Source: CAVPCY01 sp963770765 (GTDB taxonomy: Bacteria; Actinomycetota; Coriobacteriia; Anaerosomatales; PHET01). Taken from it: a stretch of 64,000 nucleotides of DNA. This document shows positions 8,742 to 18,495 of this stretch, piece after piece. The first letter of the stretch is position 1, and each line of letters opens with the position of its first letter. The notes beneath the pieces are model-generated. The model was not told the DNA's origin and searched no databases. It saw only the letters and a list, made by a program, of their open reading frames with translations. Location of the stretch: assembly GCA_963770765.1 (NCBI GenBank), contig CAVYQS010000013.1, positions 50,671 to 114,670 of the forward strand. Reading direction: 5' to 3'. Made by a program: the position numbers and the translations under genes.

Positions 8742-10244
8742 CCGACGCACCGTATCGCCCAGAGAACGAGGGACCACTCGCGAGCCCCGAGGAGATGGCC
8801 GCCGAGACGAGCTCGGGATCTCCCGCCTTCATCGCGGTGCAGGCGCCGTTCGCCACACCCGAGAAGCTGATGCGCGCCCGCGAGCTCGTGCGCACGCTGG
8901 CGGTCGCGCACACCAACGCGGCGCTCTATCCCACGACACACCCGCTCGTCGCCGACTCGCTCGGTGAGCTCGCCGCCTCCGTGAAGGCGCTTGCCGACTT
9001 CGGGTTCGACACCGTCACCATCAACATCTACAAGGGCACGCTGTTCGTGGAGAACCAGGTCTTCCCCGAGGAGAGCGTGACGTACCGCAAGCTCATCGAC
9101 GAGCTGCTGGCGCGCGGCATCTCTGCGGTGAGCTTCGCCTACGGCGTACGTGCCGATGAGGGCGCGGCCCTTGTCGAGCTGCTCGGCGACACGCGGGTCT
9201 CCGACATCGAGGCAGCCCGCTCGTTCCTCGACGCACGCGGCGTCACGAGTATCACCGTGGCCGAGACCTCATCGCTCGACGAGAGCGGCAATGAGGCGCG
9301 CAGCCGCGAGGTCCGTGCCCGTGCCCGCGAGACCTACGACACCGGCGTGAGCGCGATGCGCGAGATCGAGACCCAGGCCAAGCTCGGGCGCATGATGGAG
9401 GTGGGCTCGCTGCAGCGTGTGGTCGAGTCGGTGCTCGACAACCTGTTGCAGGACCCCGCGGCGGTCATCGGCCTCACGGCGATCAAGGGCCATGACGACT
9501 ACACGCTGAACCACTCGCTCAACGTCTGCATCCTCGCGCTGTCGCTGGGTTCGGCGCTGGGGTTGTCCAGCGAGGAGCTCCGCTCGCTGGGCCTCGCCGC
9601 TCTGCTCTACGACATCGGCAAGGTGCGGGTCTCCGAGACCGTCCTGTCCAAGCCCGGCCCGCTCACGGCCGAGGAGTGGCACCTGGTCAAGAAGCACACC
9701 GAGGAGGGCGCCGACCTCCTCAAGCGCCTGCAGCTCGCCGACAAGATGCCGATGATCGTCGCGTTCGAGCACCACCAGCGTCACGACCTCATGGGCTATC
9801 CCGAGCCACCGGCCGGCTCCGAGCAGCACCTGTTCTCGAAGATCGTGGCCGTCTGCGACGCGTACGACGCGATGACCACGATGCGTCCGTTCCGCCGCGA
9901 GATCCGTCCGGACAAAGCGCTCGCCGTTCTGATGCAGGGCCGCGCGAAGGCCTACGACCCCGGCGTCACGAAGGCGCTCGTGGCCATGCTCGGCATCTAT
10001 CCCATGGGCGCTGTGGTCAAGCTCGACGACGGCGCGACCGCGGTGGTCTACCGGGTCAACAGCGACGACCTGCTTCACCCGCGGGTGAAGCTGCTGGCCG
10101 ACTCCGCCGGTCGATGGCTCGACTACGCCGGAGGTTCTCGACCTGCGGGTCGTCGACATCCTCACAGGCCAGCCCGTGCGTGCCATCGTGGATTGCGTGC
10201 CCGCGGTCGAAGCGGGCGTCGACGACGTGTGGCAGTACCTCTAG
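8738..10244 (+). CDS. HD-GYP domain protein, degenerate active site, frameshifted near 3' end
   Basis: About 502 residues once a frameshift is allowed. Residues 45-150 form the domain shared with the upstream HEAT protein. Residues 225-430 form an HD-GYP domain (cyclic-di-GMP phosphodiesterase family), with NHSLNVCILALSLG before the metal dyad. The dyad reads LLYDIGK: the His of HD is Tyr291. HHE is HHQ, and DGxGYP is DLMGYP, so catalysis is doubtful. The first frame runs on to 10282 as low-complexity Arg/Pro sequence, while the +1 frame gives PEVLDLRVVDILTGQPV and stops at 10244. One extra base near 10109-10127 explains this. GTG 8738 has GAGGAG upstream. Confidence 0.85.
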
Positions 10245-10278
10245 AGGACCCTTGGAGTCAGGCCCGTTCGCCGCCGGC

Positions 10279-10941
10279 CTAGTCGTCGCTCTTGGCTTCT
10301 CCCAGGGCTGCCGCGGCGGCGGCCGCACGCCGCTCGAGCGACTCGACGCGCTGTGCCAGCGACGCCACTTCCGCGCTCGATGGCTCGAACGCGCCGTCGG
10401 GCATCGCCGCCGCGCTCTCGCGCGTCCGCACGAACTTGAGATAGCCCAAGGCGAGCGTGATGAGCAGAGCGAAGGTCATGACCCAGAAGCGGGCCTGGGA
10501 CGTCCCGGTCGCGATCACCCAGCCGGTGCCGTAGACCATCGTGAACAGGCCCCCGAGAAGGAGTCCGTTGCTGATCACCTGCAGGCGGTCGGCCATGATC
10601 AGCGAGACGCTCATCACCAGGGTCGCGAATCCGATGAGCACGATGCTCGTGTTGCGCCCCCACACCTCGCGCGCTGCGGCCTGTGCATCTTCGATCTCGC
10701 GGATGTCGGCCTGAATCGTGCTGAGTTTCGCGCGATCGGCTGGCGTGAGCTGGGTCTGGTCCTTGAAGCTCTGGATGTCCTCCTGCTGCCGGTAGAGCGT
10801 CTGAAGCTGCTCGGCGAAGCGCTCCTCGGGGGGCGGGTAGAAGGTGTAGACCCCCACCCCGATGAACGCCGTGACCATCAGTCCCAGAAAGAACGAGAAG
10901 ATCGTCTGAAGTGCATTGCGCTGCCGGTCTGTGGTTGCCAC
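10279..10941 (-). CDS. membrane protein with extracytoplasmic coiled loop
   Basis: A 220-residue protein with one N-terminal helix (about residues 12-33), a roughly 70-residue charged, Gln-rich loop likely to be helical or coiled (FAEQLQTLYRQQEDIQSFKD), three more helices (about 105-190), and a C-terminal cytoplasmic coiled coil (SLAQRVESLERRAAAAAAAL). GTG 10941 is preferred over ATG 10992 because GAGGAG lies 10 bases before it. I do not recognise the family. It converges with the HD-GYP gene, only 34 bp away. Confidence 0.65.
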   Translation of the reverse strand: MATTDRQRNALQTIFSFFLGLMVTAFIGVGVYTFYPPPEERFAEQLQTLYRQQEDIQSFKDQTQLTPADRAKLSTIQADIREIEDAQAAAREVWGRNTSIVLIGFATLVMSVSLIMADRLQVISNGLLLGGLFTMVYGTGWVIATGTSQARFWVMTFALLITLALGYLKFVRTRESAAAMPDGAFEPSSAEVASLAQRVESLERRAAAAAAALGEAKSDD

Positions 10942-11175
10942 TGAAGACCACTCCTCGAGCTCGAAGATGACGCCTCTGCCTGCCACCGCCATTATTCCGC
11001 ATGCAAGGCGCCGTCAGACCGCCGGAGATCGCCTTTTGGCCCCGAGTCCTGCGGGTACGACGAACTGTGACGACTGTCACACTTCCGCACGAAACGCTTT
11101 GGTTTGGCCCCGATGTTGCCGATACTCTCGATGATCGGGGGTGGAGTGCGCCCTGAGCCGACCCGGGAGATCCAC

Positions 11176-12522
11176 ATGCTGCGAAAGACCATCACGCTAA
11201 GCGTCGCTCTCGTTCTCGCCCTCGGGCTCGGGGTGAGTTCTGCCTTCGCCTGGGGCAACGGCGCCGATCTGAACGGCGACGGAATCGGCGACAACGGTTA
11301 CGGGACCCACGACTGGATCCTCGAGCACGCGATCGATCTCGCCGGTTCCGATGCTGACTGGGTGGACGTCGAAGCCGCCCTGCTCGCATCGGATGACCCG
11401 GACTCGACGAAGACCTCCAAGTACATGCACGGCTTCAAGGAGTTCGGCCGCGGGCGCGGAGCGCCGCAGGCGGTGGCCGATGAGTACCACAAGCTCGTGA
11501 AGGCGTACAACGCCGGCGACTACAAGACAGCGAGCCGGCACCTGGGAGCCCTGTCCCACTACTACGCTGACGCGTGCCAGCCCTTCCACACCAAGTACGA
11601 CTCGGTGAACCGCGAGTCCCTGCACCGAGACTACGAGCTGGATACCCAGCCGCTGACCAACCGCTTCTCGGCGAGCAAGGGCTGGATCACCGCCCGCTCG
11701 CGCTACTCGGTCAGCGACGTGCGAGACAAGACCGTCTCGGCCGGCAAGTACAGCCGGAGCAAGTACAACGCTCTCGTGAGGGACTACTCGAAGCGCCGCA
11801 ACCTGAGCGGCGGCGACTCCAAGGCCATCACCGGCCTGGTGCTCAGCCGCGCCGTGAACGACCTTGCCGACATCGTCTGCGCCGTGGATGACGGCAAGGG
11901 TCTCGCCGAGAACCCGGATGACATCAGAGTGACGATGTCGAAGCAGTACCCCGCCCAGAAATCGAACGTCTGCGCCTACGCCAAGGTGGTCGATTCGAAC
12001 GGCAAGCCGATGGAAGGCGTGGGCGTCAAGCTGTCGTGGCCGCTCAGCAACGGTACCGAGACCGTCACCGTCTACACGGAGCCCGACGGGGTCGCCCACT
12101 GGTGGCAGAACATCGGCCCGGCATCGATGATGAAGCGCCGCTCGGTCGAGTCCCGCTCCCACTCGAGCGGTACGACGACCGTCGACTCCGGCTGGTACAT
12201 CCCCTCCCCCAAGCTCGCTTCCGGAACCAAGGGCGTGAGGACGACGCTGTCGAACCGCACGCCGAAGCAGGGCACGGTGGTGCGGGCGAAGACCAAGTTC
12301 AGGAGTGTGTCGGGCAAGCCGGTCAAGGGACTCAAGGTCACCTTCACCTGGCAGTTCAAGTCCGGGACCAAGAAGACCTACGCGTACACGAACGCCAAGG
12401 GCAACGCATACTCCTCGCTCAATATCGGGAAAGCCAAGAAGGGCTATCCCGTGCGAGTCAGGGGCCGCGCGATGTCCGGCGGTTCGACGCGGTCCTCTTC
12501 CACGACGTTCAGGCCCAAGTAG
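11176..12522 (+). CDS. secreted zinc-dependent phospholipase C-like protein with Ig-like tail
   Basis: A 448-residue exported protein. A signal peptide ends at SAFA, leaving Trp as the first mature residue, as in zinc-dependent phospholipase C, where this Trp ligates metal. THDWILEHAI and the later SHYYADACQPFHT motif supply the His/Asp ligands of the phospholipase C/P1-nuclease fold (residues about 25-250). Two bacterial Ig-like repeats follow (about 265-350 and 360-448; both have a G(M/K)xVKxxW or GLKVTFTW strand). The likely substrate is phospholipid outside the cell. ATG 11176 has GGGAGA upstream. Confidence 0.82.
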   Translation: MLRKTITLSVALVLALGLGVSSAFAWGNGADLNGDGIGDNGYGTHDWILEHAIDLAGSDADWVDVEAALLASDDPDSTKTSKYMHGFKEFGRGRGAPQAVADEYHKLVKAYNAGDYKTASRHLGALSHYYADACQPFHTKYDSVNRESLHRDYELDTQPLTNRFSASKGWITARSRYSVSDVRDKTVSAGKYSRSKYNALVRDYSKRRNLSGGDSKAITGLVLSRAVNDLADIVCAVDDGKGLAENPDDIRVTMSKQYPAQKSNVCAYAKVVDSNGKPMEGVGVKLSWPLSNGTETVTVYTEPDGVAHWWQNIGPASMMKRRSVESRSHSSGTTTVDSGWYIPSPKLASGTKGVRTTLSNRTPKQGTVVRAKTKFRSVSGKPVKGLKVTFTWQFKSGTKKTYAYTNAKGNAYSSLNIGKAKKGYPVRVRGRAMSGGSTRSSSTTFRPK

Positions 12523-12544
12523 TCCCGGAGCCGCTCAGCGTGGC

Positions 12545-13744
12545 CTACAGCGGATCGCCGAAGTAGCGCCAGTACAGCATCCAGAACGAGCGCGTCCCGC
12601 GGAAGTGCGGTGTGTACTTGTACAACGAGTACGTCGCGCTGTTGGTCGGGTTGATCCGCGTGCCGTCGATCTTCATCGAGATACCGGGCTCCCACGGCCG
12701 TGAGTTCTTGTCGAGCTTCTGTGCGCCCCACCAGATCTGATTCCCGAACCCCTGATACTGGTAGAACGTCCGACTGTCGGCCTTACCGCAGCCGAGCGCC
12801 CAGTCGAGCTGTCGCTTCGAAGGGCTCTTGTCGGCGAGGAGTGACTGTTCCTTCTGCAGCTTGACCAGTATCACCGCAGCGCTCACGTTGAAACGCGTCG
12901 AGGCGTCGTAGATCATCTCGGCGGTCGTCTTGACGTCGCCCGCGTGGTCCTTGGTCCGGTAGGTGTCGAGGATTCCCGGCTGGGCCTCGAGGAACGCCTG
13001 GATCTGCTCGACGGTCAGGGGGGCGGTGTTGCGGAACTTGGCTTCCGAGATGACCAGATCGGGCGTGAATGCGCCGCCCGGGTCGCTGCCGGTCAGGTTC
13101 ATGGCGGCCTGTGCGGCGACGAGCGCATCGATGTCCTGCCCGATGCGCTTCGCCTTGTCCTCGGCGCTCTCGACCTCGGCCTCGATCGCCGTGCGGGCGT
13201 CGTCGGCGGAGGTCTGCAGCCGCTGAAGCTCCGTGACCCGGTTGCTCAGGCTCTGCTGCAACCACATGCTCTCCGCGCGTGCCTGGCGCAGGCGGGTGAT
13301 CACGCTCGCGTCGCTCTCGCCGACGACGACGAGGTAGTACGCGCGCTTCATGAAGTCCTCGATGTCCCGGGAGCTCAGCAACAGCTCGAGCATGCCGGTC
13401 CTGTCTCGCCGGTACATCTGTACCGCGCGCTCGGTGAAGGCCTGCTCGGCCAGTCTGAGCTCGTTCTCGGTCTGGAGGATCTCGCCGGCGACCTGTTCGA
13501 CCTCGACACGGGTCCGGTCGAGCCGCTGGCAGAGGCCCACGTACTCGGCCGTCTTGGCAGCGAGGCTTTGACGCATCTCATCGAGCTCGGCGAGCGTTCG
13601 GTCTCGCTCCGCCTGCTTCGCGGTGAGGCCCGATGCGGGCGCAGCCACCGCCACGCTGGGCGTGAAGAGGGCGCACGAGAGCGCGAGCGCTCCCGCGACC
13701 CGAACGATCCGTTGTGTCCTACCTGGAAACACCCCGCACCTCAC
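12545..13744 (-). CDS. secreted coiled-coil peptidoglycan hydrolase-like protein
   Basis: A 399-residue protein with a signal peptide (cleavage near AVAAPA, about residue 35). Residues 40-225 form a long coiled coil of the type that autoinhibits or targets cell-wall hydrolases (YRRDRTGMLELLLSS is typical of the PcsB/CwlO coiled-coil region). The C-terminal 150 residues look like a lysozyme-fold glucosaminidase domain: TAEMIYDASTRFNVSAAVIL, KLQKEQSLL, and a Trp/Tyr-rich tail. KEQS provides a candidate catalytic Glu. It probably cuts peptidoglycan glycan strands. It faces the phospholipase gene convergently, 22 bp apart. Confidence 0.72.
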   Translation of the reverse strand: MRCGVFPGRTQRIVRVAGALALSCALFTPSVAVAAPASGLTAKQAERDRTLAELDEMRQSLAAKTAEYVGLCQRLDRTRVEVEQVAGEILQTENELRLAEQAFTERAVQMYRRDRTGMLELLLSSRDIEDFMKRAYYLVVVGESDASVITRLRQARAESMWLQQSLSNRVTELQRLQTSADDARTAIEAEVESAEDKAKRIGQDIDALVAAQAAMNLTGSDPGGAFTPDLVISEAKFRNTAPLTVEQIQAFLEAQPGILDTYRTKDHAGDVKTTAEMIYDASTRFNVSAAVILVKLQKEQSLLADKSPSKRQLDWALGCGKADSRTFYQYQGFGNQIWWGAQKLDKNSRPWEPGISMKIDGTRINPTNSATYSLYKYTPHFRGTRSFWMLYWRYFGDPL

Positions 13745-13864
13745 GACGAAGACACCGAGGTCAGCGCCTCAAAAGGGCGCATCAACCCAACAATAGCACG
13801 CGCCGCGCCAGACACACGCCCTGCGAGACACCACCACTGACATCGGCATCGCCGCCCGAACACA

Positions 13865-13892
13865 CAAGGGGCCACCCGCAGGTGGCCCCTTG
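13865..13892 (-). terminator. hairpin terminator of the PASTA lipoprotein gene
   Basis: A perfect 12-bp stem (CAAGGGGCCACC / GGTGGCCCCTTG) with a 4-base loop CGCA lies 23 bp past the PASTA gene stop. On the minus strand it is followed by a T/G-rich stretch rather than a clean U-run, so termination strength is uncertain. Confidence 0.7.
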
Positions 13893-13915
13893 GATCCATA
13901 CCCAGCTCGTTTCTG

Positions 13916-15013
13916 CTACTGCGCCACCCCGACCACGACCAGCACGTCACTCCCGGGCGCCACCGTCGCGCCGGACTCCGGGAACTGGTAGAGCACCGTT
14001 CCCGGCGTGTCGCTCTGCAGCTCCTGAGTCGTCGCGCTGAGTCCCGCGTTCTCGATCGCGGCGACAGCGGCCTCGGGTGAATCACCGATGACATCCGGAA
14101 CCTGCGCCGATTCGGCCGGCTCAGCCCCCAGTGAAACCACGATCAACGCCTCGGAGCCCTTCGCGGCCGTAGCGCCCGACGCGGGGAACTGCTGCGACAC
14201 GACCCCCTTGGCGACCGTGGCGTCGTACTGCTTGACGATCTTCGCCGTCAGCCCGGCGTCCTCGATCGCCGTGACGGCCGCCGACTCCTTCTTGCCGGTG
14301 ACCGAAGGCATCTTGGTCGACCCCGTACCGGGTCCCAGGGAGATCACGATCTGCACGTCGGAGCCGAGGACGGCGCTTGTGCCCTTCTCGGGGACCTGCG
14401 CGATGACCTTGCCCTTCCCCACATCCGAGCTGTACGTCTTGGAGACCTCCGGGTCGAAGCCGGCGCTCTCTATGGCCGCCTCGGCATCGTCTTGCTTGTC
14501 GCCCACCACATCGGGGACGTCGGCCTTCTCGGGAGCCACGCCCTTCGACACGACGATGACGAGCGTCGACCCGGCGCTGACCTCGGCGGTCGGCTCCGGC
14601 GACTGGCCGGCGACCAGCCCCTTCGCGACCGTGTCGCTGTACTGCTCGGTGATGAGGGGAATGAGATTCAGCGTCTGCGCCACTTGCTCCGCCGTGACCT
14701 GGGACATGCCCGTGACCGCAGGTACGATGACGCGCGTACCATCGCTCGAGGCGATCGCGAGCGCGACCGCCGAGCCGTCCTTGGCGCGCTCGCCCGCTGC
14801 CGGATCCTGGGCCGCTATCATGCCGAGCGGTACGGACGTCGTGGCCACCAGCGAGACGTTGCCCAGCGTGAAGCCCTCTTCCTGCAGAGCGCGTACGGCG
14901 TCACCCTGACGCATACCCACGACATCGGGAACCTCAGGACCTCGGCACCCCACGAGAAGAACCGCCGAGACGAGCACGGCGAAGACCGCCGGCAGCCAAA
15001 CCAACCTGCGCAT
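13916..15013 (-). CDS. lipoprotein with five PASTA domains
   Basis: A 365-residue surface lipoprotein. The signal peptide ends in the lipobox LVGC, and the mature part is five PASTA units in a row, each opening like VPDVVGMRQGDAVRAL, VPDVVGDKQDDAEAAI or VPDVIGDSPEAAVAAI and ending with a GSxVxIVVS strand. PASTA domains bind muropeptides or beta-lactams in Ser/Thr kinases and penicillin-binding proteins; here there is no kinase or transpeptidase, so it is likely a wall-binding or sensing protein. ATG 15013 is chosen because the signal peptide starts there and AGGGGG lies upstream. It is divergent from an AI-2E family transporter. Confidence 0.87.
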   Translation of the reverse strand: MRRLVWLPAVFAVLVSAVLLVGCRGPEVPDVVGMRQGDAVRALQEEGFTLGNVSLVATTSVPLGMIAAQDPAAGERAKDGSAVALAIASSDGTRVIVPAVTGMSQVTAEQVAQTLNLIPLITEQYSDTVAKGLVAGQSPEPTAEVSAGSTLVIVVSKGVAPEKADVPDVVGDKQDDAEAAIESAGFDPEVSKTYSSDVGKGKVIAQVPEKGTSAVLGSDVQIVISLGPGTGSTKMPSVTGKKESAAVTAIEDAGLTAKIVKQYDATVAKGVVSQQFPASGATAAKGSEALIVVSLGAEPAESAQVPDVIGDSPEAAVAAIENAGLSATTQELQSDTPGTVLYQFPESGATVAPGSDVLVVVGVAQ

Positions 15014-15241
15014 CGCAACCCCCTGGTGTCTTCGAGCGGCCAGGCGCTCGCCAGCGTATCTTTCCGTCGGGTAAAGCGTACCATGCAAGAGCGCACGGTA
15101 CGCGCAACGGCGTGTCATGTGCCGCTCACGGACCCGGCCGCCCTGCGGCGCAGAGGCGAGGGCTCGTTCACGGCCCGCGCCGAACCCGCTGTAGTATCCT
15201 CACACTCGAGCGACGTCAGCTACCTTTCTTGGGGGACAGCC

Positions 15242-16405
15242 ATGCCAGGCATCAGCGACCGCATCCGTAACGCGGGAGAACAGCTCTCATCGGCAGGCCC
15301 CGAGATGATCCCCGGTTGGCTGATGGCGGCGGGCATCGGTGGCTGGCTGATCATCGGGATAGCGGCCGTCCTCGCTCTCACGGGATGGTTCTTCACCGTC
15401 ACCGCCAGCATCTCGATCCCGCTCATCCTCGCCATCGTGATCGGCATGATCGCCTACCCCTTGGTCGAGCGGATGACCGCGCGGGGGATTCCGACCGCCG
15501 CTGCCGCGGGCCTCGTGCTCGGCCTTCTCGCTCTGATCATCGCCGGTGTGGTGTGGCTCGTCGTCGCGGGTGTCATCGCCCAGTGGCCCGCCATCGAAGC
15601 CCAGCTGCAGAGCGCGCTGGCTGCGATCACCGCTCAGGCAGAGGCGGCCGGTATCGACACCCAGTCGTTGCAGGCGGCTATCGACAGTGCCCGGGCATCG
15701 GCGGGCTCCGGAGAGGTGGCGGCCAACCCGCTCACCACGGGGCTGCTCTCATCGGTGGGCGCAGCGCTCACCTCGGGACTGTCGAGCACCTTCTCGCTGC
15801 TGTTCGGGATCTTCATCAGCGCGACGCTTCTGTTCTACGTGCTCACCGACTGGCCCACCATCGCCGGCTGGATCTCGAGTCACATGGGCGGGCTGCCCCA
15901 AGACGTGGGTAGCGGAATCGTCGACGACGCGGTGGGGGCCATGCGGGGCTACTTCCGGGGCACCACCATCACGGGCGTCGTCGTCGCATCGTGTATCGGT
16001 CTGGCCATGCTGGTGATGGGCGTGCCACTGGCGGGCACGGTCGCGGTCGTCACGTTCCTGACCTGCTACATCCCGTTCTTCGGCGCGATCATATCGGGGG
16101 CGTTCGCGTTCATGGTGGCTCTTGGCTCCAACGGCTTGACGACCGCCGTCGCGCTGTTGGTGATCGTGCTGCTCACGCAAAACGTCTTGCAGACCGTGAT
16201 CAACGCCCGCGTCATGGGCGAATCACTGAACCTGCATCCGCTCGTCGTCCTCGTGGTGACGATGCTCGGCGGCATCTTCGGCGGCCTGCTGGGCGCGGCG
16301 CTCGGAGCGCCACTGGCGGCGCTGTTCCTCAGCGCCGGCAAGAGGCTCGCGGCCGCGTTCAACCCCGCGGCGGCCGATGCGGTGGCCTCGGAGGAAGGCG
16401 CCTAG
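15242..16405 (+). CDS. AI-2E family transporter (first copy)
   Basis: A 387-residue membrane protein with about eight helices in the AI-2E/PerM layout: two N-terminal hairpins, an extracytoplasmic helical domain (about 100-165), and the conserved C-terminal motifs TCYIPFFGAIISGAFAF and GESLNLHPLVVLVVTMLGG. Members export autoinducer-2, act as Na+/H+ antiporters, or move other solutes, so the substrate is open. The ATG at 15242 follows GGGGGA. A close paralogue lies at 20150-21295. The stop overlaps the stop of the convergent GlsB-like gene by 4 bp. Confidence 0.88.
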   Translation: MPGISDRIRNAGEQLSSAGPEMIPGWLMAAGIGGWLIIGIAAVLALTGWFFTVTASISIPLILAIVIGMIAYPLVERMTARGIPTAAAAGLVLGLLALIIAGVVWLVVAGVIAQWPAIEAQLQSALAAITAQAEAAGIDTQSLQAAIDSARASAGSGEVAANPLTTGLLSSVGAALTSGLSSTFSLLFGIFISATLLFYVLTDWPTIAGWISSHMGGLPQDVGSGIVDDAVGAMRGYFRGTTITGVVVASCIGLAMLVMGVPLAGTVAVVTFLTCYIPFFGAIISGAFAFMVALGSNGLTTAVALLVIVLLTQNVLQTVINARVMGESLNLHPLVVLVVTMLGGIFGGLLGAALGAPLAALFLSAGKRLAAAFNPAAADAVASEEGA

Positions 16406-16692
16406 CTGCGCCGTCCCTGGAACCACTGGTAGCCCGCGGTCACAGCGATAGCGCCGATGGCCGAGGTGATCATGCCGCTGGGGCGAAGCGTGAGACCGTC
16501 ACCGGAGAGCAGGCTCATCGCGAGCCCCCCTGCGAACGAACCCGCGACACCAAGGGGGAGCAGAATCGCCCAGTTGGGCTTGCGGTCCTTGCTCAAAGCC
16601 TTGCTCTTGCCGAGCACAACCCACGCGAGCCATCCCGCCGCCATGCCGACCACGAACAGGTAGAGCACGGTCCACCAGAGTGCCAGAACCAT
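16402..16692 (-). CDS. GlsB/YeaQ/YmgE-like small membrane protein
   Basis: A 96-residue protein with three hydrophobic segments (about 3-26, 42-62 and 72-90). It resembles the GlsB/YeaQ/YmgE (transglycosylase-associated) family in size and glycine-rich helices (AAGWLAWVVLG, LPLGVAGSFAGGL). These proteins are linked to envelope stress, without a known enzymatic activity. It runs toward, and overlaps by 4 bp, the first AI-2E transporter gene. Confidence 0.6.
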   Translation of the reverse strand: MVLALWWTVLYLFVVGMAAGWLAWVVLGKSKALSKDRKPNWAILLPLGVAGSFAGGLAMSLLSGDGLTLRPSGMITSAIGAIAVTAGYQWFQGRRS

Positions 16693-16927
16693 CGGAATCT
16701 CCCCTACTTCGATTCGAATCAGCGCTCACCATATCCCCCGCGTCGCCACATGTGAAGAGCACGAGTACCACGAACTGCCGAGCGATACCCGGGCGACCGC
16801 GGAATCGCGGTGGCTCCACGCGTCACGGTGCGAAGCGCCGCCCCGGTCCACCCAGCCGAAATGGGTATCAACCGAAAAGCAAAGTGAGCGCAGCGCAGTT
16901 GCCGTCTCACACGACGCGAGAGGCTGG

Positions 16928-18421
16928 GTGACGCGAATGCCGAAGGGCAAGCCAAACATCCTCGTCCTGTGGGGCGATGACATCGGCTACTGGAACATCA
17001 GCGCCAACAACAAAGGAATGATGGGCTACTCGACACCGAACATCGACCGGATCGCGAACGAAGGCATCGGCTTCACCGACTTCTACGGCCAGCAGAGCTG
17101 TACCGCCGGGCGCTCCGCCTTCATCACCGGGCAGAACCCGCTGCGCACCGGGCTCACCAAGGTGGGATTCCCGGGCGCCAAGGAGGGGCTGAGCGGCGAG
17201 GACCCGACGATCGCCGAGCTCCTCAAGCCTCTCGGCTACGCCACCGCCCAGTTCGGCAAGAACCATCTGGGCGATCGCGACGAGCATCTGCCAACCAACC
17301 ACGGCTTCGACGAGTTCCTCGGCAACCTGTACCACCTCAACGCCGAGGAGGAGCCCGAGCACGAGGACTACCCGAAGGACCCTGAGTTCCGCAAGCGCTT
17401 CGGGCCGCGCGGCGTCATCCACAGCTGGGCGATGCCTGACGGCACGCAGAAGATCGAGGACACCGGCCCGCTCACCAAGAAGCGCATGGAGACCATCGAC
17501 GACGAAGTGACCGCGCGGACGCTGGAGTACCTCGATGAGGCCGCGGCCGGCGACAAGCCCTTCTTCCTCTGGTGGAACGCGACGCGCATGCACTTCCGCA
17601 CGCACCTCAAGGAAGAGAGTCGTGGACTGAGTGGCCAGGGTGTGTACAACGACGCGATGGTCGAGCACGACAACCACGTGGGCATGATCCTCGACAAGCT
17701 CGACGAGCTGGGAATCGCCGACGACACGATCGTGATGTACTCGACGGATAACGGCCCTCACTACAACACGTGGCCCGACGGCGCCATCTCGCCGTTCGCC
17801 TCCGAGAAGAACAGCAACTGGGAAGGCGCCTACCGCGTACCGTGCTTCATGCGCTGGCCGGGCGTGTGGCCGGCGGGCGTGACGCTGAACGGCATCGTCG
17901 CCCAGCCCGACATGCTGACCACCTTCCTTGCCGCCGCCGGCGAGCCGGACATTGCGGCGAAGTGCAGGGCGGGTCATGAGGTGGCAGGCAAGACCTACAA
18001 GGTCGTGCTCGACGGCAAGGATATGAACGCCTACTTCGCGGGCGACACGGACACGAGCCCGAGAACCGAGTTCTTCTACGTCAACGACGACGCCGAGCTG
18101 GTTGCTCTGCGCCTTGGCGACTGGAAGTTCACCTTCAAGGAGCAGCGCGCCAAGGGCCTGGCGCTGTGGGCGGAGCCGTTCGTCGACCTGCGCATCCCCC
18201 GGGTCTTCAATCTCAGACGCGACCCGTTCGAGCGGGCGCTCGAGAACTCCAACACCTACTGGGACTGGATGATCGATCACGCCTACATGGTGGTGCCGGC
18301 CCAGGCGGCCGTCGCACGAGCGGTCCAGGACCTCATGGAGTTTCCACCGCGTAGTAAGCCCGCGAGTTTCAATCTGGACAGGGTGCTCGAACAGCTGCAG
18401 TCCTCAAGCGGATCGCACTAG
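16928..18421 (+). CDS. arylsulfatase, Cys-type, no signal peptide
   Basis: A 497-residue type I sulfatase. The metal-binding start is NILVLWGDDIG. The catalytic signature is SCTAGRSAFITG, in which C58 would be converted to formylglycine and R62 stabilises it. Later motifs KNHLGDRDEHLPTNHGFDEF and MYSTDNGPHYNTW carry the remaining ligands. It hydrolyses sulfate esters. No signal peptide is seen, so it should act in the cytoplasm. No formylglycine-generating or radical-SAM maturase is in the window. The start is GTG 16928 or ATG 16937. A HAD phosphatase and a membrane protein follow and likely belong to the same cluster. Confidence 0.92.
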   Translation: MTRMPKGKPNILVLWGDDIGYWNISANNKGMMGYSTPNIDRIANEGIGFTDFYGQQSCTAGRSAFITGQNPLRTGLTKVGFPGAKEGLSGEDPTIAELLKPLGYATAQFGKNHLGDRDEHLPTNHGFDEFLGNLYHLNAEEEPEHEDYPKDPEFRKRFGPRGVIHSWAMPDGTQKIEDTGPLTKKRMETIDDEVTARTLEYLDEAAAGDKPFFLWWNATRMHFRTHLKEESRGLSGQGVYNDAMVEHDNHVGMILDKLDELGIADDTIVMYSTDNGPHYNTWPDGAISPFASEKNSNWEGAYRVPCFMRWPGVWPAGVTLNGIVAQPDMLTTFLAAAGEPDIAAKCRAGHEVAGKTYKVVLDGKDMNAYFAGDTDTSPRTEFFYVNDDAELVALRLGDWKFTFKEQRAKGLALWAEPFVDLRIPRVFNLRRDPFERALENSNTYWDWMIDHAYMVVPAQAAVARAVQDLMEFPPRSKPASFNLDRVLEQLQSSSGSH

Positions 18422-18441
18422 CCCGCGACGACGAGAATACG

Positions 18442-18474
18442 AGAGGGGCGTCCGGCACGCGCGGGCGCCCCTCT
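18442..18474 (+). terminator. hairpin after the first sulfatase
   Basis: A 9-bp GC-rich stem (AGAGGGGCG / CGCCCCTCT) lies 21 bp after the sulfatase stop and ends shortly before the RBS of the HAD gene. There is little U-run, so it may attenuate rather than fully stop transcription into the HAD gene. Confidence 0.6.
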
Positions 18475-18495
18475 TCACCACCAGGAGGACGACCC

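Noticed and set aside
9269..10186. 305-codon minus-strand frame
   Set aside because: Antisense to the HD-GYP gene; composition is Arg/Gly/Asp/Leu-rich with no recognisable fold.
13100..14900. CRISPR-like or tandem DNA repeats from the PASTA genes
   Set aside because: The repetition is at protein level with diverged DNA; there are no short identical repeats with unique spacers here or elsewhere in the window.
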